Shown in pieces: positions 17,408 to 26,632 of a DNA stretch of 64,000 nt; position 1 is the first letter of the stretch, and each line of letters starts with the position of its first letter. Under the pieces are notes generated by a model. It was not told the DNA's origin. It ran no database searches and saw only the letters and a list, made by a program, of their open reading frames with translations. The stretch covers positions 34,204 through 98,203 of the forward strand of contig JAEYPR010000009.1 in assembly GCA_023410535.1 (NCBI GenBank), given 5' to 3'. The stretch comes from Bacillota bacterium. GTDB taxonomy: Bacteria; Bacillota; UBA4882; UBA8346. Made by a program: the position numbers and the translations under genes.

Positions 17408-18244
17408 ATGATGCGCGAATATTTAAACTTTCAGCAGTTTGAACCGACTGAACTCGATATGTACAATTGTGGGGTTGAGAATTGCCGGCCCGGTCATTTT
17501 TACGGCCCGGCGGTGCGCGAACATTATCTGATCCATATCATTCGCAAGGGAAAAGGCCGGTTCCGAGTGGGGGATCAGGTGTATCCGCTTCAGCAAGGCC
17601 AGGGTTTTTTGATCTGTCCGGATGTCGTCACTTATTATCAGGCCGATCAAGCCGACCCTTGGCATTACTCATGGGTCGGCTTCAACGGCACCCGGGCGGA
17701 AGCTTATTTAGAGGCGGCGGGACTGCGCCAAACCCAGCCCGTGATCGAATTTGAGCAGGATGAATTGCTGCCCCAGTATATCGCGCAGATGGTGGCGGCG
17801 GCCCGGATGGAGCGGGGCCGGGAAGCCCGGCTGAAAGGTCTGCTCTACCTGTTCATGTCGAGGCTGATCCAATTGGGAGCGGGCGACGACTCCCGCACCA
17901 ATGAGCTGTCCAAAAAAGAGTTATATGTCAAACAAGTGATCGAATATATTCGCAACAATTATTCCTATAAATTGAGCGTCCAGCAGCTGGCGGCCGATGT
18001 CGGCCTGGACCGGAGTTATCTATGCATGCTCTTTAAAGAACTGCTGCAGTTGAGTCCCCAAGAGTATCTGATTCAGTTCCGGATGGCAAAAGCCTGCCGC
18101 TTGATGGCGAACCTGTCGTTGTCGATCGGGGATATCGCCCGTTCGGTGGGATATGACGACCCGTTGCAATTTTCCAAAAGCTTTAAAAAATGGAGCGGTC
18201 AACCTCCCGGGGTCTATCGACAACAACAAGGAGAGCGCCCGTGA
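17408..18244 (+). CDS. AraC family transcriptional regulator
   Basis: About 278 residues. An N-terminal cupin sensing domain (HYLIHIIRKGKGRFRVGDQ) is followed by a C-terminal double helix-turn-helix (LSVQQLAADVGLDRSYLCMLFK and IGDIARSVGYDDPLQFSKSFKK). It probably senses a pectin-derived sugar and regulates the divergent GH4 gene. CGGAG at 17397-17401 supports ATG 17408 or 17411 rather than TTG 17402. Its stop overlaps the GTG of the next AraC-type gene (GTGA), so the two are translationally coupled. Confidence 0.9.
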   Translation: MMREYLNFQQFEPTELDMYNCGVENCRPGHFYGPAVREHYLIHIIRKGKGRFRVGDQVYPLQQGQGFLICPDVVTYYQADQADPWHYSWVGFNGTRAEAYLEAAGLRQTQPVIEFEQDELLPQYIAQMVAAARMERGREARLKGLLYLFMSRLIQLGAGDDSRTNELSKKELYVKQVIEYIRNNYSYKLSVQQLAADVGLDRSYLCMLFKELLQLSPQEYLIQFRMAKACRLMANLSLSIGDIARSVGYDDPLQFSKSFKKWSGQPPGVYRQQQGERP

Positions 18245-19092
18245 ACTACTTCAACCTGGTCAATGAGGCGATCGCCTATATCGAAGACCGGCTGGACCGG
18301 AACCTGTCCGTCGGCGAACTGGCCGCCCGACACCATATCTCCAAATTTTATTTCACCCGTATCTTCAAAGCGCTGACCAAACAAAATGTCAAGGAATACA
18401 TCGACAACCGCAAAATGGCCGAAGCCGCCCGGAAGCTCGCGACAACCCGCAGCCGGATCATTGATATTGCTTTGGATTTGGGGTATGCGTCCCACGAAGC
18501 CTTCACCCGCAAATTTAAGGGCAAGTTCGGCGTCACCCCGGCTGAGTTCCGGAAGACCCGCCCCCAATTGCCCTTGGGGCGACGGATTGAGGTGGTGGAA
18601 CGGGAGTTTAAAAATTTGCACCAGGCCATGATCGTGGAGTTCGAACTCCAAACGTTTGGCCCGTTTCCGTTATGGGGAAGGCAGATCCGCTTCAACCCCG
18701 ATTGTCCCAAAGAGTTGGAGCGCGTCACGGCATTTTACGACCGGTTTTTGACGGATTGTGTTTACGGGAAAGGGATCGCCAGTTTATATCATGTCACTTC
18801 CAACCAGCCGACGACGGATGAAACTTTTGACTATTTCGCCGGTTTCCGGCCGGAGGGGGTTGAGGCTACGGCCGGACTGGAGGCCACCACGATTCCGGCT
18901 TCGGAATACGCGGTCTTTCGTTACAAAAACAGTCTGAAAGGGATCCACCGGATCGTGGCCGGGGATGTCTGGAATGCTATTTTGCTGGAGGGGTTGAATC
19001 TAAACCCGGTCGGCATCCACTTTTTCGAACTGTATGAGCGGGGTTATCAGGAGACGAAACAATTTAAACTGTATGTTCCGGTCCTCCGTTGA
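18241..19092 (+). CDS. AraC family regulator with GyrI-like effector domain
   Basis: 283 residues from GTG 18241, whose ribosome site AAGGAGAG lies in the tail of the preceding gene. The order is reversed relative to its neighbour. The DNA-binding double HTH comes first (about 1-105, SVGELAARHHISKFYFTRIFK and DIALDLGYASHEAFTRKFK), then a GyrI/BmrR-type small-molecule domain (about 125-283, ending EVFELYERGYQ-like HFFELYERGY). This architecture matches Rob/multidrug-sensing regulators. Its target is unknown; the adjacent methyltransferase is a candidate. Confidence 0.88.
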   Translation: MNYFNLVNEAIAYIEDRLDRNLSVGELAARHHISKFYFTRIFKALTKQNVKEYIDNRKMAEAARKLATTRSRIIDIALDLGYASHEAFTRKFKGKFGVTPAEFRKTRPQLPLGRRIEVVEREFKNLHQAMIVEFELQTFGPFPLWGRQIRFNPDCPKELERVTAFYDRFLTDCVYGKGIASLYHVTSNQPTTDETFDYFAGFRPEGVEATAGLEATTIPASEYAVFRYKNSLKGIHRIVAGDVWNAILLEGLNLNPVGIHFFELYERGYQETKQFKLYVPVLR

Positions 19093-19209
19093 ATATTCCG
19101 ACGAATACTGCAAAAACAGTCAAACCTCCGCCATCGGGTTATGTTACGCTCGATAAGAGGAAATTGTCTGCAGCAATTCCGAAGCAACATGTCGAACGGA
19201 GGAATGACG

Positions 19210-20040
19210 ATGTCCGCTGATACGCAAAACTTAAAAGAACAGCAATACGCCAATGGCTCCAAATATAACGCCCGGATTCAATTGCACGCGTTATGCTCCA
19301 CCAATCGTTACCCCTGGCCGTTATGGGTGTTTGACCAATTGGCGAAGCGACCCTGTCAAAAAATATTGGAACTGGGTTGCGGCACGGGATTGCTTTGGCA
19401 AGTCAACGGGGTCCGGGTCCCGCCGGACTGGGAGATTACGCTGTCGGATTTCTCGGCCGGGATGTTGGACGGAACCCGGTCGAACCTGGCGAAGTTGCCG
19501 GTGCGTTTCCAGTTTGAGGTGATCGACGCCCAAGCGATTCCCTACCCCGCCGAATCTTTTGATCTGATCATCGCCAATCACATGTTGTATCATCTGCCCG
19601 ACCGGGAACGGGGGTTGGGGGAGATTGCCCGGGTGCTGAAACCGGGCGGGGCGCTTTACGCCACCACCATCGGGCAGCGCAATATGGTGGAGTTGAAACA
19701 GATCGTGCGTGAGTTTACCGGCAATACCCATTATGAAACGGCCATTGGCGCGGTGGAGCGGAATTTCTCTCTGGATAACGGTCTGGCGCAGTTGGAGCGC
19801 TACTTTGCGGGGATTCGGACGGTTTATTACGAGAATTCGCTGCAAATCAAGGAGGAGCAGTTGCTGACGGATTACCTGCTGTCGTTAAACGGGTTGCATC
19901 CCGACCTGGAAGTGTTGGCGCCGGAACGGGCGGCGGAATTTAGCGCCCGGATGGCGGAGGTGATTCACAACCAAGGGATGATTGAGGTAACAACCGAATC
20001 GGGGATGTTTATCGCTGTGAAAGCGCCGCTGCAACTTTGA
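19210..20040 (+). CDS. Class I SAM-dependent methyltransferase
   Basis: 276 residues with motif I ILELGCGTGLLWQV, a post-I acidic turn and the HMLYHLPDRERGLGEIARVLKPGG segment of UbiE/COQ5-like methyltransferases. The substrate cannot be inferred. GGAGGA at 19198-19203 abuts the first ATG (19204), so ATG 19210 is the better start. It follows two coupled AraC-type genes by 117 bases and may be their target. Confidence 0.85.
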   Translation: MSADTQNLKEQQYANGSKYNARIQLHALCSTNRYPWPLWVFDQLAKRPCQKILELGCGTGLLWQVNGVRVPPDWEITLSDFSAGMLDGTRSNLAKLPVRFQFEVIDAQAIPYPAESFDLIIANHMLYHLPDRERGLGEIARVLKPGGALYATTIGQRNMVELKQIVREFTGNTHYETAIGAVERNFSLDNGLAQLERYFAGIRTVYYENSLQIKEEQLLTDYLLSLNGLHPDLEVLAPERAAEFSARMAEVIHNQGMIEVTTESGMFIAVKAPLQL

Positions 20041-20141
20041 TGAATGTTTTGTCAAAGAAGCTGTTGCATAGTGAACCAACCAATAATGGAACAGCTTCTT
20101 TGATTGAGGCAGGGAGACCAGTCGGCAAGCTGACGATTTGA

Positions 20142-21260
20142 CTACGGGTTGCGTTTGCGCAAAATGTAGATATCGCCGTTCCCGGCGTGGTCGCTATTGA
20201 ACGCCACATCGGTCCGGTTGATGAAGGTGGGGTGGGGATGGACGGTTTCATTCCGGAACGAACTGCCGTGCCGGAAGATTGTTTTGGCAATCAGGCGTTC
20301 CGGAGTGATTTGATAAAGGATTAAAAACGGTTTTTTCACATCGCCGTCACCAACGAGCGTTTGGGCGTCGGGACTGATATTGCAATGGGTGCTGTGGGCG
20401 GGAAAACGAAACGGTTCGCGATATTCGCCGGTGGCGGAGTCAACACTCCCGAACGTATCGGCGGGTTTTTGTTTGATTGTGTAACCGATGCGGATGCCGT
20501 CGGGATACCAAAAAGGATGGCTGACGTTTTCCTGGGCGGTTTCGCTACGGAGACAACGCCGGTTTTTCCCGTCGGCCTGCACCAGCCACATCCCGCCATC
20601 GACCACCATGAACATGAGGCGGTCGGCGAATTGGGGACTGAGATAGGCGTGATTGATGATGCCGGATACGGTGCATACTTCATGCGCTTGACTGCCGTCG
20701 GAGTTGACCGTCATCAATTTGCTGGTCTGCGGTCCGTTCCCCAAACTAACCAATGGGAAAGCGACTTTCGTTCCATCACTGGAGATTGAGATCGATCCCA
20801 TCACTTTATATTGGGTATTGTTAAAACGATAAAGAACGCGCTCGGTCAGTCGGTCCAACCGAAGCGCTTTGACCGTATCGTTTTGCCGGTAAAAAACCTC
20901 CAGCGTTTTGGGACAAACCACTGCGTGTTCGGCGTCGATGCCTTTGCCGTCGGTCAATTGGGTGATCGTTCCGCTGGCGAGGTCGATGGCGAACAGGTTG
21001 CGCGCGCCCGTCCGCGCCGAGGCGAAGATCAGTTGGTTTGTCGCGGCGATGTAGGGGTTGGTGGTGTAATAAAGTTTACAATCGTCCCGCGGGTCGGTTG
21101 TCAATTGAACGACCTCATAGGCGGGATCGAGCGCTGCAAGGATTCGCCATTCGGCGGGATAGGTCGCGCCCTTTTTTGAAGCCGGTTCTGCCGTAATGCT
21201 TGCCGGGACGGCTAAAATAATCAGCCAAAAAATGGTTAGAACGAAAACCATCCGTTTCAT
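20142..21260 (-). CDS. Exported oligogalacturonate lyase-like beta-propeller protein (PL22-like)
   Basis: 372 residues, signal peptide VFVLTIFWLIILAVPASITAEP. The body is a TolB/WD-like beta-propeller with the pattern of oligogalacturonide lyases: a TTNPYIAATNQLIFASARTG-type blade, SHPFWYPDG, STHCNISPD and VHPHPTF, with His residues in the places used for metal and catalysis in PL22. One position in the HPHP segment differs (E/T where Q is usual). Known Ogl enzymes are cytoplasmic; this one has an export signal. ATG 21260 is fixed by GGAGG five bases upstream. Enzymatic activity is probable but unproven. Confidence 0.72.
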   Translation of the reverse strand: MKRMVFVLTIFWLIILAVPASITAEPASKKGATYPAEWRILAALDPAYEVVQLTTDPRDDCKLYYTTNPYIAATNQLIFASARTGARNLFAIDLASGTITQLTDGKGIDAEHAVVCPKTLEVFYRQNDTVKALRLDRLTERVLYRFNNTQYKVMGSISISSDGTKVAFPLVSLGNGPQTSKLMTVNSDGSQAHEVCTVSGIINHAYLSPQFADRLMFMVVDGGMWLVQADGKNRRCLRSETAQENVSHPFWYPDGIRIGYTIKQKPADTFGSVDSATGEYREPFRFPAHSTHCNISPDAQTLVGDGDVKKPFLILYQITPERLIAKTIFRHGSSFRNETVHPHPTFINRTDVAFNSDHAGNGDIYILRKRNP

Positions 21261-21421
21261 GATTTCCTCCGCGAATATCGAGTGACATGCTCCTATTGTA
21301 ATACGCTTTTCGTTCGCAAGCAATGGATATTGGATTGTTCCAAACTTGTATGTACTTGCATGTAAATAAAGGGAAATGTTGGAGGAAGTCGAACTGTTGG
21401 CAGATGAAGGGAGATGGAACG

Positions 21422-22843
21422 ATGCAGGAAGTGTCTGCGGATGAAAAAACAATTCAGGAAATTTGGTCAAAACATGCTACATTCAAGCAAAATATGATCT
21501 TTTTTGGTTATTACATTGGACTTAATATCGGATTAGGGATTGTCGCATCTCCGCTTTATTCCCTCTTCGAAAGATTGGCATTTTTCAGGGACAGTAGTCT
21601 GTTGATCGCCGTGGCTTTATACTCAAGCATTATTATGCTATTGTTTTTTTATATTGGGATGATAATCCATATTAATTCCCCGCTTAAATTCCATCAAAAA
21701 ATTTCAACCGTACTATCGGTAGCCGTTATCGGGATCATCTTGTGGTTTTATGCTTTTCGAAGTACGATGGGTATCAAAGATGCATTTGAAAGTTTCTTTT
21801 CACCCTGGCTTTTCTATAAAATGTATTTTCTATGGATGATGCCGATTTATGACTTTTTAAAAGATTATCTGAGTATTGATCGTCAAATTATGGTGGTGAT
21901 TGCCTTTATACCATTTGTTCCAAGTTTATTGTGTTTATTGGGCTTAGAATTACGAAATCGGTTTTCAAGGGTTATATTAAAGAGGGTTTTAATATGCATA
22001 CCCTGTATTCTTCTAGTGTTATTACTGGTATCTTTTATTCCGCACAACTACTTATTCACGTGGGATGAGTACCCAATGGTTGACGGAGCGACTGCAGCGA
22101 TCCCTTTCGGGAAAATTTTAGCTCAAGAACTCATGGGGATTAGTAAGCGCCAGGCTGATCAGAACGTTCGTTTTAATACGACGCATCAAGCCTATCTCAA
22201 TTTAATTGAAAAACGGGCTGATGTGATCTTTGTCGCCGGTCCCTCAAACGAAGAGTTGAAAATGGCCCAAGCTAACCGGGTCACCATGAAGCTGACGCCG
22301 ATCGGTAAGGATGCTTTCATCTTTATTGTGCATAAGGATAATCCGGTGAATAATTTATCGTTCCAACAGCTCCAAGCGGTATACTCAGGGAAAGCAGTCC
22401 GATGGCAGGAGCTGGGTGGAGCGGATGTCAAAATCACCGCCTACCAACGGGAGGAAAACTCGGGCAGCCAAACTTTCATGGAAAACAAGGTGATGAACGG
22501 GTTACCCTTAGCGAAACCGCCACAGGAACAGGCGATTGATGGGATGGGCGGGTTAATCGACACGGTCGCGGATTATCATAATTCCCAAAACGCCATCGGC
22601 TATTCGTTTTATTATTACGCCAATGAAATGCACCGGAGCGAAAAAGTTAAGTTTCTGCGCGTTAACGGGATTGAATGCAACAAACGGAACATAATCAATG
22701 ACCGCTATCCGTTTACGGCGGTGCTATACGGGGTGACCCGGGAAGGGGAACCCGACAATTCGCCGGCCAACCGATTATTGCGTTGGCTCCGGAGCCAAGC
22801 AGGCCGGGAAACGATTGAAAAGGGCGGGTTTATTCCGTTGTAA
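21422..22843 (+). CDS. Membrane-anchored PstS-like substrate-binding protein
   Basis: 473 residues. The first about 215 residues contain five to six hydrophobic helices. The rest (from about DEYPMVDGATAAIPFGKIL) is a periplasmic-binding fold of the PstS/phosphate-binding class, with VHKDNPVNNLSFQQLQAVYSGK and YQREENSGSQTFME matching the ligand-binding serine-rich loops. The binding domain would face outwards, tethered by the membrane part. No pstCAB permease genes are nearby, so uptake may not be its role; sensing is possible. ATG 21422 follows AAGGGAG. Confidence 0.75.
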   Translation: MQEVSADEKTIQEIWSKHATFKQNMIFFGYYIGLNIGLGIVASPLYSLFERLAFFRDSSLLIAVALYSSIIMLLFFYIGMIIHINSPLKFHQKISTVLSVAVIGIILWFYAFRSTMGIKDAFESFFSPWLFYKMYFLWMMPIYDFLKDYLSIDRQIMVVIAFIPFVPSLLCLLGLELRNRFSRVILKRVLICIPCILLVLLLVSFIPHNYLFTWDEYPMVDGATAAIPFGKILAQELMGISKRQADQNVRFNTTHQAYLNLIEKRADVIFVAGPSNEELKMAQANRVTMKLTPIGKDAFIFIVHKDNPVNNLSFQQLQAVYSGKAVRWQELGGADVKITAYQREENSGSQTFMENKVMNGLPLAKPPQEQAIDGMGGLIDTVADYHNSQNAIGYSFYYYANEMHRSEKVKFLRVNGIECNKRNIINDRYPFTAVLYGVTREGEPDNSPANRLLRWLRSQAGRETIEKGGFIPL

Positions 22844-22893
22844 CAGCGAATTAATTGTGCAATCGATCCCCAAAAGAAAGGTGCTGGTTACGA

Positions 22894-23004
22894 ATGGATT
22901 GTCCGAAATGTCACAACGAATTTCGCGACAGCTTTCAGTTTTGTGAAAAATGCCAATGTGATTTGGTCAAGATACATTCTACAAGAAAGAGCAATGAAAC
23001 ATGA
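22894..23004 (+). CDS. Small zinc-ribbon protein, 36 residues
   Basis: ATG 22894 (ribosome site GAAAGG) to TGA 23004. The peptide begins MDCPKCHNEF and continues FCEKCQC, giving two C-x2-C knuckles of a minimal zinc ribbon, then a basic tail. The stop overlaps the ATG of the alpha/beta hydrolase (ATGA at 23001), so the two are translationally coupled. Tiny zinc ribbons of this kind often act as protein-interaction modules. Function is unknown. Confidence 0.7.
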   Translation: MDCPKCHNEFRDSFQFCEKCQCDLVKIHSTRKSNET

Positions 23005-23825
23005 CAATTGTAGCGGTAATTCTATTCGGAATCATTTGTATTTGGGGAATCGGTTTTTTGATGCTCTGGTTTTTTCAAGATTGTTTTTTATACACCCGCC
23101 ACCGCGTACCACGAAAACGTAGCCGTCAAATTGCGGCGCTGGGCGCCCGGGTCGAAACGGTTGCGGTAGTGGTGGATCAGGACGCCAATGTCCAACTGCG
23201 GGGCTGGTGGGTGCGGAATTCGCCGTTACCTAAGGCGTCGGCTATTCTCTACTTGGGCGGGCAAGGCGACGAGTTGTCGGAATGGGTGATGCGCGCCGAT
23301 TGCTTTGGCGACTGGTCGGTGTTGTTCGTCAATTACCGCGGTTACGGCGCGAGCGACGGAAGGCCAAGCGAAGCAAGGATGCTGGCCGACGCGTTGGCGG
23401 TCTATGACTATCTGATCGCGCGGCCGGACGTGGACCGGGACAAGATCGTGATCATGGGCCGTAGTCTGGGAACGGGCGTGGCGACCTATTTAGCGACACA
23501 ACGTCCGGCGGTTGGGGTAATCCTGGTATCGCCGTATGACAGCGTGCTGCAACTGGCCCAGGCTAAGCTGACCTGTTTCCCGGTTGAGCGGATATTGAAT
23601 AACCGTTATGAGGCGATCACTCATGCCCCCGAAGCCAAACTGCCGTTGCTGGCTTTGCTTGCCGAACGCGACCGGATGATCCCCAAGCGCCATTCGTTGA
23701 AGTTAATTGAAGCGTGGGCCGGCCCGAAACAAGTAAAAGTGATTCATGGCAAAAGTCATAACACTATCTTTGCCGGGGAAGGGTATTGGTCGAGTATTCA
23801 TGAGTTCTTGAACCGATTTTGTTAG
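23001..23825 (+). CDS. Membrane-anchored alpha/beta hydrolase
   Basis: 274 residues. One N-terminal transmembrane helix (about 3-26) precedes a BEM46/ABHD13-like alpha/beta hydrolase. The catalytic triad is visible: nucleophile Ser in GRSLGTG, Asp in LLAERDRMIP and His in GKSHNTIF. The oxyanion loop region is YLGGQGDELSEW. The likely activity is on an ester or acyl substrate at the membrane surface; the substrate is unknown. It is coupled to the upstream zinc-ribbon peptide. Confidence 0.85.
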   Translation: MTIVAVILFGIICIWGIGFLMLWFFQDCFLYTRHRVPRKRSRQIAALGARVETVAVVVDQDANVQLRGWWVRNSPLPKASAILYLGGQGDELSEWVMRADCFGDWSVLFVNYRGYGASDGRPSEARMLADALAVYDYLIARPDVDRDKIVIMGRSLGTGVATYLATQRPAVGVILVSPYDSVLQLAQAKLTCFPVERILNNRYEAITHAPEAKLPLLALLAERDRMIPKRHSLKLIEAWAGPKQVKVIHGKSHNTIFAGEGYWSSIHEFLNRFC

Positions 23826-23830
23826 AAAAA

Positions 23831-23857
23831 AGTTGATCATTGGATCAGCTTTTTTTA
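23831..23857 (+). terminator. Rho-independent terminator after the hydrolase
   Basis: 8-bp stem AGTTGATC/GATCAGCT with a four-base loop, followed by TTTTTT. Confidence 0.85.
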
Positions 23858-24029
23858 CTTTTGGGTAGAAACTGTCGAAAGTGATAGGAAAACAGCCAAA
23901 AATCTCTTTGATATCGGAATTGGCGCGCTTACAATAAAGGAAATTGCCCCTAGTTACCTTTAACAGGATAGTTTGCTTGGATTATACCAGCTCTTCGAAA
24001 AATGAACCATCAGGAACGGAGGCCGACTC

Positions 24030-25700
24030 TTGCTCCAAGTTGAAGTGAATAACAACAATCCGATTCAATCCGATCAAGCCCGACTGACGGCGGTGATCCA
24101 ATTTGCCAACAATGTTTTGGAACACGGCCGGGACCGCTATCGCGCCGACCCAACCCCGTTATTCGCCGACGGCATCAATACCCATACCGGGGCGCATATC
24201 CGCTGGGTCTTGCCGGGCGGCCGCAGTGTCGTCATCTCCAATCTCGCCTGTCAACAGAATCTGTTGCGCACCATGGTTACCTTGAGCATGTTGACCGGGG
24301 ATGAACGGTTTAAGGCGGCGGCTCAAGCAACCGTGGCCTATCATTTTGAACATCTGACCGACCCGAGCGGTTTATTGCAATGGGGCGGCCACCGGTTTAT
24401 TGATCTGGAAAGCTTGGAAGCGGTGGGGCCGGAGGGCAAGGGCATGGTCCATGAGCTCAAAAACGCGCTTCCCTTTTACGAGTTGATGAATGAGGTCGAT
24501 CCGGCGGCGACCGCCAAATATATCAGGGCTTTTTGGAATGCCCATATTTACGACTGGGAAGGCCTTTATATGGGACGGCACGGCAAATATGGGCTGGAAC
24601 TTGGAAAGTTGTGGGATCATCCGTTGCTCAACCTGCCGCCGTTTCGGGAGTCGACCGGCCTGTCCTTTTTAAATGCCGGGAATGACTTGATTTACGCCGC
24701 TTGTATGATGTACCGGTTCAACGGTGATGAACAGGCTTTGCGTTGGGGGAAACATCTGGCCTATCAATATGTGGCGGCCCGTGATCCCCAAACCGGTTTG
24801 GGAACCTATCAATTCACCCAGCCGCAAAAGACCGATCACACGGATGACGATAACGATACCCGCTCCTGGTTTGGCGACCGGGCGCAACGTCAATTCGGGC
24901 CGGAGTTTGGTCCGGCTGCGCTTGAGGGGAAACTATTGTTGGGCCGGATGGCGGGAACGATCTACTGTGAAAACGCCCTACTGGAGTTGGAATTGGCCCG
25001 GACGATCGGGAGCGCGTTGACTGAGTTTCGGGAGTGGACCCACGCGGGACTGCGCAGCTTTGCCGAATCCGCCTATCTGCCGGAGACCAACCAGTTCCGG
25101 ACGATGTTCATTAACGGTACCGACTTGACCGGTTATGCGTTGCGGCGGAACGGCTATTACGGAAAAGCGGGGCAGCAGTTAACGGCTTACCCGGCGGACC
25201 ACCGGTATCTGGCTTCCTACGCCCGGGCGTATTACGATACCCAGGACCCGTTGTTTTGGCAGATGGTCCGCAGTATCGCCAAAGGGAACGGTCTGGGCGA
25301 GCTGGGCGACTCCCCAAATAAACCGGTTCAAATCAATCAAAAGACGGATTGCAGCGATTACCGCGCGCTGTATGCGGCACTGGACTTGTACCGCGCGACG
25401 GGAGACGCCGCTTATCTCGGTTTAGGGCGGATCATTGGCAATAACATGATCAACAAGTTCTATCATCAAGGTTACTTCAAACCAACGTCTGACCAAGCGT
25501 ATGCCAAGTTTGACCGGATTGAACCATTAGCCCTTTTGGCGTTGGAAGCGGCGATCCAGGGTAAACTGGATCAAGCTCCGGTCTTTATAACCAGTCAAGG
25601 CTTTATTCACGGACGGTATCAGTTCCCCGACGGACGGGTGGTTGACCTGAAAGATTACGTGTTATATGGGTTTAGACGGGATGAAACGGATATTTATTAA
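24030..25700 (+). CDS. Cytoplasmic alpha/alpha-barrel protein, probable pectate/exo-polygalacturonate lyase (PL2-like)
   Basis: 556 residues, no signal peptide, TTG start seven bases after CGGAGG. It is rich in helices and conserved aromatic/His/Asp segments: LFADGINTHTG, SNLACQQNLLRT, GLLQWGGHRFIDLE, HELKNALPFYELM, FWNAHIYDWE and GRHGKYG. The length and pattern recall cytoplasmic pectate lyases of the (alpha/alpha)7 class such as PelW, which degrade short oligogalacturonates. I cannot confirm the family from memory alone; a different (alpha/alpha)-barrel glycosidase or lyase is possible. The surrounding pectin genes support a galacturonate role. Confidence 0.6.
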   Translation: MLQVEVNNNNPIQSDQARLTAVIQFANNVLEHGRDRYRADPTPLFADGINTHTGAHIRWVLPGGRSVVISNLACQQNLLRTMVTLSMLTGDERFKAAAQATVAYHFEHLTDPSGLLQWGGHRFIDLESLEAVGPEGKGMVHELKNALPFYELMNEVDPAATAKYIRAFWNAHIYDWEGLYMGRHGKYGLELGKLWDHPLLNLPPFRESTGLSFLNAGNDLIYAACMMYRFNGDEQALRWGKHLAYQYVAARDPQTGLGTYQFTQPQKTDHTDDDNDTRSWFGDRAQRQFGPEFGPAALEGKLLLGRMAGTIYCENALLELELARTIGSALTEFREWTHAGLRSFAESAYLPETNQFRTMFINGTDLTGYALRRNGYYGKAGQQLTAYPADHRYLASYARAYYDTQDPLFWQMVRSIAKGNGLGELGDSPNKPVQINQKTDCSDYRALYAALDLYRATGDAAYLGLGRIIGNNMINKFYHQGYFKPTSDQAYAKFDRIEPLALLALEAAIQGKLDQAPVFITSQGFIHGRYQFPDGRVVDLKDYVLYGFRRDETDIY

Positions 25701-25710
25701 GCCAGGATCA

Positions 25711-25745
25711 AAAAGACCGAAGCGCGACACGGCTCCGGTCTTTTT
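25711..25745. terminator. Bidirectional terminator between the PL2-like gene and aguB
   Basis: 9-bp stem AAAAGACCG/CGGTCTTTT with T-tracts reading out on both strands, placed between convergent genes. Confidence 0.8.
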
Positions 25746-25768
25746 GCTTGAATTTGTAGTAAAGCTGT

Positions 25769-26623
25769 TTATTCGCCAATCTTTCGGTACAGCTCGGGGC
25801 GGCGGTCTTTAAAGATGCCCCAGTAATCGCGGTATTGGGCGATCTGGTCCAGGTCAAACTCGGCCACCAGGACGGTTTCGTCGGTCCGGTTGGCTGCGGC
25901 GACCTTCGCGCCTAATTCATTGGCGATAAAGGAGGAACCGTAAAAGGTGATGGTGGACTGGCCGACGGTCTCGGTGCCCACCCGGTTGGAGGCGATCACC
26001 GGAACGATATTGGCGGCGGCGTGACCGCGCATCACCATCTGCCAATGGTCTTTAGAGTCGACCTCGGACCGGTTGGGTTCGGAACCGATCGCAGTCGGAT
26101 AGAGGAGCAGTTCGGCGCCTTGCAACGCCATGCAACGGGCGGCTTCGGTAAACCATTGGTCCCAGCAGATGCCGACGCCCACTTTGCCAAAACGGGTCTC
26201 CCAAACTTTAAAGCCGGTGTCGCCCGCTTTGAAATAAAACTGTTCCTCATACCCCGGACCGCAGGGAATATGGGTTTTCCGGTAGACGCCCAACATGGTC
26301 CCGTCCGCGTCAATCATCGCCATGGAGTTATAATTACCGTCAGCGCCTTGTTCGTAAAAACTGACCGGCAAGACCAATTCCAACGCTTTGGCCAGGGATT
26401 GGAAATGGCGGACCGCTTGGTTATCGGCGGTCGCCAGGGCGTATTTGAAATATTCCGCACGTTTCTCCTGGCAGAAGTATGGCGTTTCAAACAACTCTTG
26501 GAGCAAGACGATGTTGGCGCCGGCGGCGGCCGCCTCGCGGACCATCCGTTCCGCTTTGGCGATATTTTCGTCAATATTCCAAGCGCAACTCATCTGAGTC
26601 GCCGCGACAATCACATTGCGCAT
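25769..26623 (-). CDS. aguB: N-carbamoylputrescine amidase
   Basis: 284 residues of the nitrilase superfamily, with the Glu-Lys-Cys catalytic triad in LLQELFETPYF (E43), YRKTHIP and VGICWDQWF. The PCGPGYEEQFYF and GRPELYR-type ends match N-carbamoylputrescine amidases. It converts N-carbamoylputrescine to putrescine, CO2 and ammonia. ATG 26623 is preferred over TTG 26629. It lies 9 bases after aguA in one transcription unit, completing the agmatine-to-putrescine route that could feed SpeE. Confidence 0.93.
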   Translation of the reverse strand: MRNVIVAATQMSCAWNIDENIAKAERMVREAAAAGANIVLLQELFETPYFCQEKRAEYFKYALATADNQAVRHFQSLAKALELVLPVSFYEQGADGNYNSMAMIDADGTMLGVYRKTHIPCGPGYEEQFYFKAGDTGFKVWETRFGKVGVGICWDQWFTEAARCMALQGAELLLYPTAIGSEPNRSEVDSKDHWQMVMRGHAAANIVPVIASNRVGTETVGQSTITFYGSSFIANELGAKVAAANRTDETVLVAEFDLDQIAQYRDYWGIFKDRRPELYRKIGE

Positions 26624-26632
26624 GAACAATCC

